A DNA stretch of 6,546 nt, from contig JANMZR010000161.1 of assembly GCA_031383555.1 (NCBI GenBank), forward strand, positions 1 to 6,546, read 5' to 3'. Of this stretch, positions 1-5,928 are shown in pieces. The position numbers and the translations under genes are program-made. This stretch comes from JANMZR01 sp031383555. Lineage in GTDB: Bacteria > Bacteroidota > Bacteroidia > Cytophagales > Spirosomataceae. Within the stretch, counting starts at the first letter, position 1; each line of letters starts with the position of its first letter. The notes under the pieces were generated by a model, which searched no databases, was not told the DNA's origin, and saw only the letters and a list, made by a program, of their open reading frames with translations.

Positions 1-3
1 ATT

Positions 4-1284
4 ATGGCAGTAGATGTATTATTAGGCTTACAATGGGGCGATGAGGGGAAAGGTAAAATTGTTGATGTGTTAGCACCAAAATATGAAGTGGTGGCAAGGT
101 TTCAAGGTGGCCCAAATGCAGGTCATACACTTGAATTTGATGGTTTCAAGCATGTTTTACACCAAATTCCTTCGGGCATATTCAGAGAAAACAGTCAAAA
201 TATTATTGGCAATGGCGTGGTTTTAGACCCGATTATTTTCAAAAAAGAAATTGATGGCTTGGCCAAATATAATCTCAATTTAAAGGCCAATTTGTTTATT
301 TCAAAAAAAGCATCAATCATTATTCCAACACATAGATTACTCGATGCGGCCTATGAAACTAGCAAAGGTGAAGCCAAAATAGGTTCAACTTTAAAAGGTA
401 TTGGACCCACTTATACCGATAAAATTTCAAGAGTTGGTTTGAGAGTTGGTGATATTTTATCAGTTAATTTCCAAGAGAAATACAATACTTTAGTGGAAAA
501 ACATAAAGTTATATTGGGTTTGTATAAACATGAATACGATTTGACACAAGCCGAAATTGAGTTTTTTGAGGCTGTTGAATTCATGAAGACTTTTAATATT
601 GTTGACTCAGAATACACTGTAAATAAGGCAATTACAGACGGTAAAATGATTTTGGCCGAAGGTGCACAAGGGTCTTTATTAGATGTAGACTTTGGTTCCT
701 ATCCTTTTGTGACAAGCTCAAACACAATTACCGCAGGTGCTTGTACGGGTTTAGGTATTGCGCCAAGCAAAATAGGAGAGGTGTTTGGAATATTCAAAGC
801 TTATGCAACAAGAGTTGGCTCTGGGCCTTTTCCAACTGAATTGGAAGATGAAATAGGTGAAAAAATGCGAAAGGAAGGCCGAGAATTTGGGTCAACCACT
901 GGTCGCCCACGACGATGCGGATGGATAGACTTGCCAGCTTTGAAATACGCCATGATGATTAACGGCGTTACACAATTGGTAATGATGAAAGTGGACGTAT
1001 TGAATATATTTGATGAAATAAAAGCCTGTATAGCCTACAAGCTACCTGACGGAAGTATTACTGAACAGCTACCCTACGATATGAACGATACTAAAGTTGA
1101 ACCAATCTATGAGTCAATGCCAGGTTGGAATTGTAGTTTGGAAGGAATGCGAAAATTGGATGAATTGCCTGAAAATTTGTCGAATTATGTCCATTTTTTA
1201 GAGAATCAATTAGGGTTGCCAATCAATTTTATATCAACAGGGCCTGATCGTGAAGCAGTTGTATTAAAGGGTGCTTTGGCGTAA
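4..1284 (+). CDS. purA: Adenylosuccinate synthetase (PurA)
   Basis: This enzyme joins IMP and aspartate, using GTP, to form adenylosuccinate, the first committed step from IMP to AMP; it is cytosolic. The 426-residue protein has the family's normal length and is intact. Visible signatures run in the expected order: QWGDEGKGK at residues 10-18, with the catalytic Asp at 13; NAGHT at 38-42, with the catalytic His at 41, the same numbers as in E. coli PurA; GSTLKGIGPTYTDK with GLRVGD just after it; the EGAQG...DFGSYPFVTSSNT segment in the middle; GSTTGRPRRCGW for nucleotide binding; and a C-terminal STGPDRE motif. ATG at position 4 gives the usual short N-terminus (MAVDVLLGLQWGDEG). Only 3 nt lie upstream, so the promoter and ribosome-binding region are outside the window. 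The next gene starts 2 nt after the stop, suggesting co-transcription and translational coupling. Confidence 0.98.
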   Translation: MAVDVLLGLQWGDEGKGKIVDVLAPKYEVVARFQGGPNAGHTLEFDGFKHVLHQIPSGIFRENSQNIIGNGVVLDPIIFKKEIDGLAKYNLNLKANLFISKKASIIIPTHRLLDAAYETSKGEAKIGSTLKGIGPTYTDKISRVGLRVGDILSVNFQEKYNTLVEKHKVILGLYKHEYDLTQAEIEFFEAVEFMKTFNIVDSEYTVNKAITDGKMILAEGAQGSLLDVDFGSYPFVTSSNTITAGACTGLGIAPSKIGEVFGIFKAYATRVGSGPFPTELEDEIGEKMRKEGREFGSTTGRPRRCGWIDLPALKYAMMINGVTQLVMMKVDVLNIFDEIKACIAYKLPDGSITEQLPYDMNDTKVEPIYESMPGWNCSLEGMRKLDELPENLSNYVHFLENQLGLPINFISTGPDREAVVLKGALA

Positions 1285-1286
1285 TT

Positions 1287-1904
1287 ATGACTATCCAACC
1301 TGAGTTTTCAGCAGAATTGTTTCAAGAGCTTTTTTTGAACGAAGAGCTATATCTTATACAAAAAGATGTAATTAAAGAAGTAGAAAATGCTAATGTTCAA
1401 TTATCGGAAAGTAACAATAAAGAAGCAAAAAAAGTAGCTGAACAACCTGTAATACAAGTAGTTACAAATCACAAAGAAACGATTTCTGAATCTCAAAAAT
1501 TAGAAATAACAAATGACTTACCTTCAACTGAAACAATACAAACTTTCGAAAAAAAGGCAATTCCCTTGCTTATTTTAGCCAATAAAATAACTGAAGCTGA
1601 CAAGGTTTTTCTTGAAAAAGTACTTAACGCCGTAAAACTTTCTTTGGAAAGCGTTGAAATATTTACTGTTGAAAATCTTAAAACTACTGATTTCCGATCG
1701 TTTGCCGCTGACAAATCTTTCTCACGAATAATTTCATTTGGAATGCCTTTTTCAAAAATTGGAATTTCGAAAATGTTTGTTCCGTATCAAATTACAATAA
1801 TTAAAAATATCTATTTTTTAATGGCTGAAGATCTGTCTGTAGTTGAGAATGATATAGCCCACAAACGCATGTTTTGGGCATGCTTGCAGCAAATATTTTC
1901 CTAA
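1287..1904 (+). CDS. Hypothetical protein; C-terminal domain resembles DNA polymerase III psi (HolD)
   Basis: I do not recognise this 205-residue protein as a named Bacteroidota gene. It has three parts. Residues 1-25 look like a short amphipathic, hydrophobic and acidic element (FSAELFQELFLNEELYLI). Residues about 26-90 form a polar linker rich in E, K, N, Q, S and T, probably disordered. Residues about 91-205 look like a folded alpha/beta domain. That domain follows the pattern I remember for E. coli psi: a strand ending LILAN (95-99), then T and D, a helix with VLNAVKLSLESV, a T-x-E-x-L segment (127-131), a strand with SFG (150-152), and a final helix with KRMFWACLQQIF (193-204), comparable to psi's ARAALWQQIC. 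Psi belongs to the clamp-loader complex and links it to SSB through chi. The match is a by-eye inference with low sequence identity. The gene starts 2 nt after purA and is probably coupled to it. No Shine-Dalgarno motif is at the usual spacing. The 3' end is duplicated just downstream. Confidence 0.85.
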   Translation: MTIQPEFSAELFQELFLNEELYLIQKDVIKEVENANVQLSESNNKEAKKVAEQPVIQVVTNHKETISESQKLEITNDLPSTETIQTFEKKAIPLLILANKITEADKVFLEKVLNAVKLSLESVEIFTVENLKTTDFRSFAADKSFSRIISFGMPFSKIGISKMFVPYQITIIKNIYFLMAEDLSVVENDIAHKRMFWACLQQIFS

Positions 1905-1948
1905 ATAACATCGTATGTTTTGGCCTAATTTGCAACTAATATTTTCCT
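1866..1948 (+). repeat. Imperfect tandem duplication of the 3' end of the psi-like gene
   Basis: The 37 nt at 1866-1902 and the 37 nt at 1912-1948 align without gaps with 29 identities, counted by hand. The first copy encodes the last 12 residues of the upstream gene (RMFWACLQQIFS) and the first base of its stop. The second copy, read in the +1 frame, gives RMFWPNLQLIFS followed by TGA. Of the differing codons, Arg (CGC/CGT) and Gln (CAG/CAA) are synonymous, while two adjacent codons (AC to PN) and one Gln to Leu change the residue. A TAA at 1906-1908 lies in the second copy's frame and just upstream, so that copy cannot be translated as an extension of the gene. It looks like a leftover 3' end from a recombination or duplication event. 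Confidence 0.8.
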
Positions 1949-1957
1949 GAAAATATT
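1938..1957. terminator. Small AT-rich palindrome between convergent genes, possible weak bidirectional terminator
   Basis: AATATTTTC (1938-1946) and GAAAATATT (1949-1957) are perfect reverse complements separated by 2 nt. A folded RNA would probably open the inner C-G pair, giving 8 bp and a 4-nt loop. The palindrome lies between the plus-strand stop (1902-1904) and the minus-strand stop (1963-1965), where a shared terminator would be expected. Against this, the stem is nearly all A-T and no clean U-run follows on either strand: UUUCC on plus, AGUUGC on minus. Its left arm is also part of the duplicated gene tail, so it may have arisen by chance when the tail was copied. Confidence 0.3.
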
Positions 1958-1962
1958 TCCTG

Positions 1963-2874
1963 TCACCCCATTTTACTAACATCCTTACCGAATTCATCTT
2001 TAATATATCGGATAATGTTTTCCTTGCTTTTTCCTGCTTTTTTGTAAGCTTCGTATATTTTTGAATCTACCAGAAACCGGTACCAAAAACCTTGTAAAAA
2101 ATGCCAAACCAAGCCTTGATAGCCATCCAAAAAACCAAAACGGATGAAATAACGATAATGAAAATATATAAAGGGGCGAGTAAATAACGGGAAATTGGCG
2201 TATTTCTTTTTTATCCACCGGATTCGTTGCTCTTGTGTTCCAAAAAGCTTTGGCGCTACTGTTTCTTTTTGGTTAAAATCATATTTCAAATTCAAAAGGT
2301 CAATCACCTCCCTATTTGAATAATTGTTATGTTTGTTTGTCCACCAAGTCAGATTGTTCAGATTATGATCAACCAAATCATTTTGCAATTGGGCTGAGTC
2401 TCCTTTTTCAAGCCTAATATGCTCATCCATCCAACTTTCTTCGCAATAACCAGAGCCATTTTGCCAAATTCTTAATAACCAATAGGGATAATAATCACCA
2501 TTTTTTATCCACTTTTCCATGAATATTACCCTACGTTTTATATAATATCCATGAATATTTTCTGGTGAATTAGGTAAAATAGAATTGATTTCTTCGGCTA
2601 GTTCTGGAAGAATATATTCATCAGCATCCATTCGCATGAGCCATTTGGTATTAAATGGATTGTTTTTTATGCCATAGTTAAATTGAAACGCATAAGATAC
2701 CCAAGTATTTTTCGTCACTTTTGCTCCTAATTCTTCGGCTATTTTCACTGTGTTATCAGTTGAACCTGAGTCAATTATGAATATTTTATCGGTAATAGCC
2801 AATAAGGACTTTATGCATCTGGCTATATGCTTTTCCTCGTTGATCGTTAATATGATTACTGATATATCTTGCAA
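1963..2874 (-). CDS. Glycosyltransferase family 2, WaaE/KdtX-like
   Basis: This is a predicted inverting GT-A sugar transferase acting at the cytoplasmic face in the assembly of a surface glycan; donor and acceptor are unknown. The 303 residues open with ISVIILTINEEKHIARCIKSL (4-24), a typical GT2 first strand and helix. DSGSTDNT follows at 35-42 for nucleotide binding, and the metal-binding DxD is in RMDADEYI (D83 and D85). The later KRRVIFMEKWIKNGDYYPYW...RIW region and the C-terminal RFGFLDGYQGLVWHFLQGFWYRFLVDSK stretch match, from memory, the WaaE/KdtX-like (Beta4Glucosyltransferase) subgroup common in Bacteroidota polysaccharide loci. The tail is aromatic and basic and may touch the membrane. 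The start is TTG at 2872-2874: two codons upstream there is an in-frame stop, and no ATG or GTG occurs before the essential first strand. It is the last gene of the operon, 52 nt after the preceding stop, behind an inverted repeat that may affect its expression. Confidence 0.93.
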   Translation of the reverse strand: MQDISVIILTINEEKHIARCIKSLLAITDKIFIIDSGSTDNTVKIAEELGAKVTKNTWVSYAFQFNYGIKNNPFNTKWLMRMDADEYILPELAEEINSILPNSPENIHGYYIKRRVIFMEKWIKNGDYYPYWLLRIWQNGSGYCEESWMDEHIRLEKGDSAQLQNDLVDHNLNNLTWWTNKHNNYSNREVIDLLNLKYDFNQKETVAPKLFGTQEQRIRWIKKKYANFPLFTRPFIYFHYRYFIRFGFLDGYQGLVWHFLQGFWYRFLVDSKIYEAYKKAGKSKENIIRYIKDEFGKDVSKMG

Positions 2875-2875
2875 A

Positions 2876-2924
2876 AGATTTTATATTAAAAAATTAAATG
2901 CTCTTTATAGTAATATTAAAATCT
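2876..2924 (-). promoter_or_regulatory. Inverted repeat abutting the TTG start of the last glycosyltransferase gene
   Basis: AGATTTTA (2876-2883) pairs with TAAAATCT (2917-2924), and TATTA (2884-2888) pairs with TAATA (2911-2915), leaving one bulged base (2916) and a 22-nt loop. That is 13 pairs with only one G-C. In the minus-strand RNA the second arm ends 1 nt before the TTG initiation codon, so a folded stem would crowd the ribosome's landing site; the RNA then continues with UUUUG, so an attenuator role is also possible. It occupies almost the whole gap between the two glycosyltransferase genes. AT-rich DNA produces such repeats by chance, so a function is only a suggestion. I see no convincing Bacteroidota promoter (TTTG / TAnnTTTG) in this gap. 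Confidence 0.35.
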
Positions 2925-2926
2925 AG

Positions 2927-3853
2927 CTAATACACTTTATCCACTATAAAATTAGGTCTATTTCTGGCTGCATCAAGTCCACGCCAAACATATTCACCAA
3001 TAATGCCTAGGGCAATCATCTGGAAGGACGAAACAAATAAAATTACTACCATGAGAGCTGTCCAGCCTTCAATGGGTACGAGGCCAGTTATTTTTGCAAT
3101 TATAACAAAAACACCATAAAGGAATGCAATTATACCTAAAAATATACCAATAGTTGAAATTGTTCGAATGGGAAAAAACGAAAAAGAAACAAATGAGTCG
3201 ATAAATAGCTTGATTTTTTTCTGTATCGTCCATCTTGAAACGCCCAAATCTCGCTTTCTGCGCACATATGGGATATTTACATAATCATAATCAAGCCAAG
3301 CTAAAAGGTAAATAGTATTAGTGTTTTTTTCATTAATATTCACTACTTGGTCACGTAATTGTTTATCAAAAAGCACTAAATCAAAGCCGCCAGAGGGGAT
3401 GTTTTTCAGTGCATACTTTTTTATTAAACTATGATAAGTATTTGAAAATAGCTTTTGCGACCACGATTCGTCTCTATCACTACGGTTGGCAATCACAAAT
3501 TTCACTCCTTTTTTCCAATAGTCGTACATTTTTGGAATCAACTCTGGCGGGTCCTGAAGGTCGGCTGCCAGCATTACATTGCAGTCGCCGGTTGCGTAGG
3601 TCATGCCTGCTAAAATCGCATTGTAGGAGCCAACATTTCCCGCCAACTTCACAATTTTCACCTTTTCGGGGTATTTGTTTTTAAATTTTATGAGCTCCTC
3701 TAGCGTATTATCTTTTGAGCCATCGTCAACCATAATGTACTCAAATTCAAGCGATTCTTCAAACAATTTTTCGTTTTCGATGAGCTCTTTTGTTGTTATT
3801 GGTAGGTTTTCGCCATTGAAATAGCAAGGAATTATTATCGAAAGTTTGGTCAT
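2927..3853 (-). CDS. Glycosyltransferase family 2, DPM1/GtrB/ArnC-like with two C-terminal membrane spans
   Basis: This is a predicted polyprenyl-phosphate glycosyltransferase anchored in the inner membrane. Enzymes of this type (GtrB, ArnC, bacterial DPM1-like) usually move a sugar from a nucleotide donor to undecaprenyl phosphate at the cytoplasmic face. The 308-residue protein has LSIIIPCYFNGENL at 4-17, VDDGSKDNT at 42-50, the hallmark ADLQDPPELIP at 97-107, GGFDLVLFDK at 155-164 and GVSRWTIQKKIK at 204-215. Two hydrophobic segments follow at about 231-253 and 263-285, then the family tail GEYVWRGLDAARNRPNFIVD. The ATG at 3853 overlaps the aminotransferase stop by 4 nt (ATGA), a strong sign of coupling. 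The sugar is not fixed by sequence; the neighbouring genes make the dTDP-3-acylamido sugar a candidate, but UDP- or GDP-sugars are equally possible. The DLQDPP-coding stretch is much richer in G and C than its surroundings. Confidence 0.95.
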   Translation of the reverse strand: MTKLSIIIPCYFNGENLPITTKELIENEKLFEESLEFEYIMVDDGSKDNTLEELIKFKNKYPEKVKIVKLAGNVGSYNAILAGMTYATGDCNVMLAADLQDPPELIPKMYDYWKKGVKFVIANRSDRDESWSQKLFSNTYHSLIKKYALKNIPSGGFDLVLFDKQLRDQVVNINEKNTNTIYLLAWLDYDYVNIPYVRRKRDLGVSRWTIQKKIKLFIDSFVSFSFFPIRTISTIGIFLGIIAFLYGVFVIIAKITGLVPIEGWTALMVVILFVSSFQMIALGIIGEYVWRGLDAARNRPNFIVDKVY

Positions 3854-4965
3854 AATTGGTATTTATTTACAATTTCAACAATATATTTCATGTCTGATTC
3901 TGGTAAAATTGGACTAATTGGCAAGCTAATTATTTCATCATGTATTTTTTCAGAAATAGGAAAGCTTAATTCACTTAATTCCTTGTATGCCAATTGTTTG
4001 TGTGGAGCTTTTGGGTAATGAATTACTGTTTGAATACCATTTTCAGTCAAGTAATTTTGAAAATGTGTTCTATTTTTTACTCTCACGCCAAAAACATGCC
4101 AAACATGTCCTGTTATGGTGTTGGGTGCCGAGGTTTCAACATTAATATTGTTAATATTTTCAAGGTAGTATTTGGCAACTGACTGCCTTTTGGCATTATC
4201 AATATCCAAATCTTTTAATTTTATTGAAAGTAAAGCGGCCTGTATTTCATCTAACCTACTATTAATTCCCTTTTCGGTATGCTCATACTTTATTTTAGAA
4301 CCATAATTCCTAATACTTCTTATACTTTCAGCCAATTCGTTGCTATTAGTAGTTACACAACCAGCATCACCCAAAGCACCCAAGTTTTTCCCAGGATAAA
4401 AACTAAAACCAGAAGCATCACCAAGGTTTCCTGTTCTTTTTCCTTTATAAAATGCACCATGTGCTTGTGCCGAATCCTCTATTATGAGCAAATTATTTTG
4501 CTTTGCAATGGCATTTATGGCATCCATATCACAAACCTGGCCGTATAAATGTACAACCAAAATTGCTTTGGTGTTAGCCGTAATTGCTTGCTCGATTTTA
4601 GTTGGGTCAATCAAATAATCATTCAAATTTGGCTCCACTAAAATAGGTTTTAAGCCAGCCTTTGAAATGGCTAAAAGGCTTGCAATATAGGTGTTGGCTG
4701 GTACGATAACTTCGTCCTTTTCATTTAAAAGCCCCAATGATTTATAGGCTTCGAATATTAGAATTAAGGCATCGAGTCCATTGGCTACTCCTATACAATT
4801 GTTTGTACCACAATAGTTCGCAAATTCAGTTTCAAATATTTTTATTTTTTCGCCCAATAAAAACCATCCACTTTGTAATAACTCATCAAAAGCAGCTTTA
4901 AATTGTGTTTCGTAATTAAGATTTATTTGCTTTATATCGAGAAAAGGTATGACTCTTTTTTGCAT
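3850..4965 (-). CDS. DegT/DnrJ/EryC1-family PLP sugar aminotransferase, FdtB/QdtB-type
   Basis: This is a predicted PLP-dependent transaminase that aminates carbon 3 of a dTDP-3-keto-6-deoxyhexose, probably with glutamate as donor, in the cytosol. The 371 residues match the family length. PFLDIKQINLNYETQF opens the protein; ANGLDAL (61-67) and VPANTYIAS (88-96) help form the cofactor site; EDSAQAHGA (163-171) holds the Asp164 expected to contact the PLP nitrogen; and SFYPGKNLGALGDAG (188-202) carries the Schiff-base Lys193. The YPGKNLGALGD form is typical of 3-keto sugar aminotransferases such as FdtB, QdtB, DesV and TylB, whereas 4-aminotransferases usually differ here. NSRLDEIQAA (235-244) and HVWHVF are further family marks. 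Lying just after a ketoisomerase and an acyltransferase makes the 3-amino assignment convincing. FdtB and QdtB cannot be separated by eye. It starts 5 nt after the acyltransferase stop and ends in an ATGA overlap with the next gene. Confidence 0.95.
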   Translation of the reverse strand: MQKRVIPFLDIKQINLNYETQFKAAFDELLQSGWFLLGEKIKIFETEFANYCGTNNCIGVANGLDALILIFEAYKSLGLLNEKDEVIVPANTYIASLLAISKAGLKPILVEPNLNDYLIDPTKIEQAITANTKAILVVHLYGQVCDMDAINAIAKQNNLLIIEDSAQAHGAFYKGKRTGNLGDASGFSFYPGKNLGALGDAGCVTTNSNELAESIRSIRNYGSKIKYEHTEKGINSRLDEIQAALLSIKLKDLDIDNAKRQSVAKYYLENINNINVETSAPNTITGHVWHVFGVRVKNRTHFQNYLTENGIQTVIHYPKAPHKQLAYKELSELSFPISEKIHDEIISLPISPILPESDMKYIVEIVNKYQL

Positions 4966-4970
4966 TTATT

Positions 4971-5546
4971 TTAATTGGTTATCAATTTAAGCCCATCTGC
5001 ATTCTCTTCAAAAACTGCTCCAGTGGCTGATTTCCAAAGATTTTTTTCGTATTTGACAAGTTTACTTCCATCAAAGTCTACCCAGCCGTGTTGTTTAGCA
5101 GGGTTTCCATAAACCAATGCGTGGTTAGGTACATTTTTTGTTATTACAGCTCCAATGCCAGTCATCGCATATTTGCCAATAGTTACACCTGCTAATAGGG
5201 TGGAATTAGCTCCTAAGCTAGCGCCTTCTTCAACAATAACGGCATAAAATTCCTTTTCATTATACTTGCTTCTATGCCGTAAGTCATTGGTAAACACAAC
5301 ATTAGGGCCTATCATTACTTTATTGCCAATTCTTGTTTTATCCCAAAGATAAACGCCACATTTTATAGTAACATCGTTGCCAATAATCACATCGTTTTCT
5401 ATGAAACAATGATCACAAATATTACAATTTTCACCAATTTGAGCACCTTCTAAAATATTTACAAAGGCCCAAATTCTGGTATTAACGCCAATATTTTTTG
5501 TGGACACTAAAGCATTAGGGTGTACCGAGTAACTTGAATTGGTCAT
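4971..5546 (-). CDS. Left-handed beta-helix sugar N-acyltransferase, FdtC/QdtC/WxcM-N-like
   Basis: This is a predicted acyl-CoA-dependent transferase, probably acetyl-CoA, that acylates the 3-amino group made by the adjacent aminotransferase and so completes a dTDP-3-acylamido-3,6-dideoxyhexose. The 191 residues are mostly hexapeptide repeats (for example IGVNTR, IGENCN, IGNDVT, IGNKVM, IGPNVV, LGANST, IGKYAM), which fold as a left-handed beta-helix trimer. VHPNALVS...IGVNTRIW at the N-terminus, VFTNDLRHRSKY at 84-95, and PNHALVYGNPAKQHGW at 140-155 fit the WxcM-N-like subgroup. ATG at 5546 places the VHP motif at residues 8-10, as in relatives, even though the gene then overlaps the ketoisomerase by 32 nt in another frame. 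In some bacteria these two activities are one fused protein (FdtD/WxcM); here they are separate but overlapping genes. The acyl group is assumed to be acetyl, not shown. Confidence 0.93.
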   Translation of the reverse strand: MTNSSYSVHPNALVSTKNIGVNTRIWAFVNILEGAQIGENCNICDHCFIENDVIIGNDVTIKCGVYLWDKTRIGNKVMIGPNVVFTNDLRHRSKYNEKEFYAVIVEEGASLGANSTLLAGVTIGKYAMTGIGAVITKNVPNHALVYGNPAKQHGWVDFDGSKLVKYEKNLWKSATGAVFEENADGLKLITN

Positions 5547-5928
5547 AATTTCTTATATAATCGTCAATAGAATAGGGCTCAGAAGCCAAGCAAAGCAGTA
5601 CGGCACTATGCGAAAATACAATATCTCGCCAATATAATTTCGGTATGAACAAACCTATCTGCGGATTGTCGAGTAAAAATGATTTTTTTTCACCTTTGAC
5701 AGACTCTGTATTTAGGGTTATATTGCCACTTACAGAAAAAATAACTTGATTTAAATTATGATGGGCATGGCCCCCACGCTTTACACTTTGAGGTGTATAA
5801 TAAGTCCAATAAACTCTTTTTATATCAAATGGTACGTTTTTATTGTTTTCAGCAACTGTAATATAGCCTAAATCTCTGGAGCCAATCGATTGAAAGTCAA
5901 TTAAATGCGGTTTTTCAAAGAGCTTCAT
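5515..5928 (-). CDS. fdtA/qdtA: dTDP-4-keto-6-deoxyglucose 3,4-ketoisomerase, FdtA/QdtA-family cupin
   Basis: This is a predicted cytosolic cupin isomerase that shifts the keto group of dTDP-4-keto-6-deoxyglucose from carbon 4 to carbon 3, preparing it for amination. The 137 residues match the single-domain family length. PFDIKRVYW (33-41) is the first strand; RGGHAHHNLNQ (51-61) holds the two active-site histidines, H54 and H56, equivalent to H49 and H51 of Aneurinibacillus FdtA; PKLYWRDIVF (96-105) and LASEPYSIDDYIRNYDQF (114-131) complete the family pattern. By hand alignment, the two positions reported to set product stereochemistry (Tyr and Arg in QdtA, Arg and His in FdtA) are Leu20 and Arg101 here, so the product, 3-keto-galacto or 3-keto-gluco, stays open. 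It overlaps the upstream membrane-protein gene by 14 nt and the downstream acyltransferase by 32 nt. An A8 run lies in the coding strand (complement of 5683-5690). Confidence 0.95.
   Translation of the reverse strand: MKLFEKPHLIDFQSIGSRDLGYITVAENNKNVPFDIKRVYWTYYTPQSVKRGGHAHHNLNQVIFSVSGNITLNTESVKGEKKSFLLDNPQIGLFIPKLYWRDIVFSHSAVLLCLASEPYSIDDYIRNYDQFKLLGTP

Noticed and set aside
411..617. Minus-strand open frame opposite purA
   Set aside because: It is fully antisense to a conserved housekeeping gene, without a ribosome site or family features.
1493..1714. Minus-strand open frame opposite the psi-like gene
   Set aside because: It is a shadow of the sense gene. The plus-strand frame is favoured by its coupling to purA, full length and fold pattern.
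1867..1883. GCATG / CATGC inverted repeat with a 7-nt loop at the end of the psi-like gene, considered as a terminator or binding site
   Set aside because: The stem is only 5 bp, lies within coding sequence, is not preserved in the downstream copy, and has no U-run after it.
2000..2218. Open frame on the minus strand inside the WaaE-like gene, encoding a hydrophobic 72-residue peptide
   Set aside because: It lies in another frame of a gene with clear family motifs. Its aromatic content follows from the shifted reading of the aromatic C-terminal region.
3409..3684. Plus-strand open frame of 91 codons opposite the DPM1-like gene
   Set aside because: It is antisense to the conserved core of a recognised enzyme, has no recognisable motif, and its length is explained by the GC-rich patch with fewer stops.
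3994..4548. Two plus-strand open frames (3994-4182 and 4279-4548) opposite the aminotransferase
   Set aside because: Both are antisense to a protein with complete PLP-enzyme motifs and have no features of their own.
5683..5690. Run of eight T (A8 in the coding strand of the ketoisomerase), considered as a phase-variable switch
   Set aside because: It encodes EKKS in a normal family-length protein. Runs of seven or eight are frequent in this AT-rich window, so there is no specific sign of switching.
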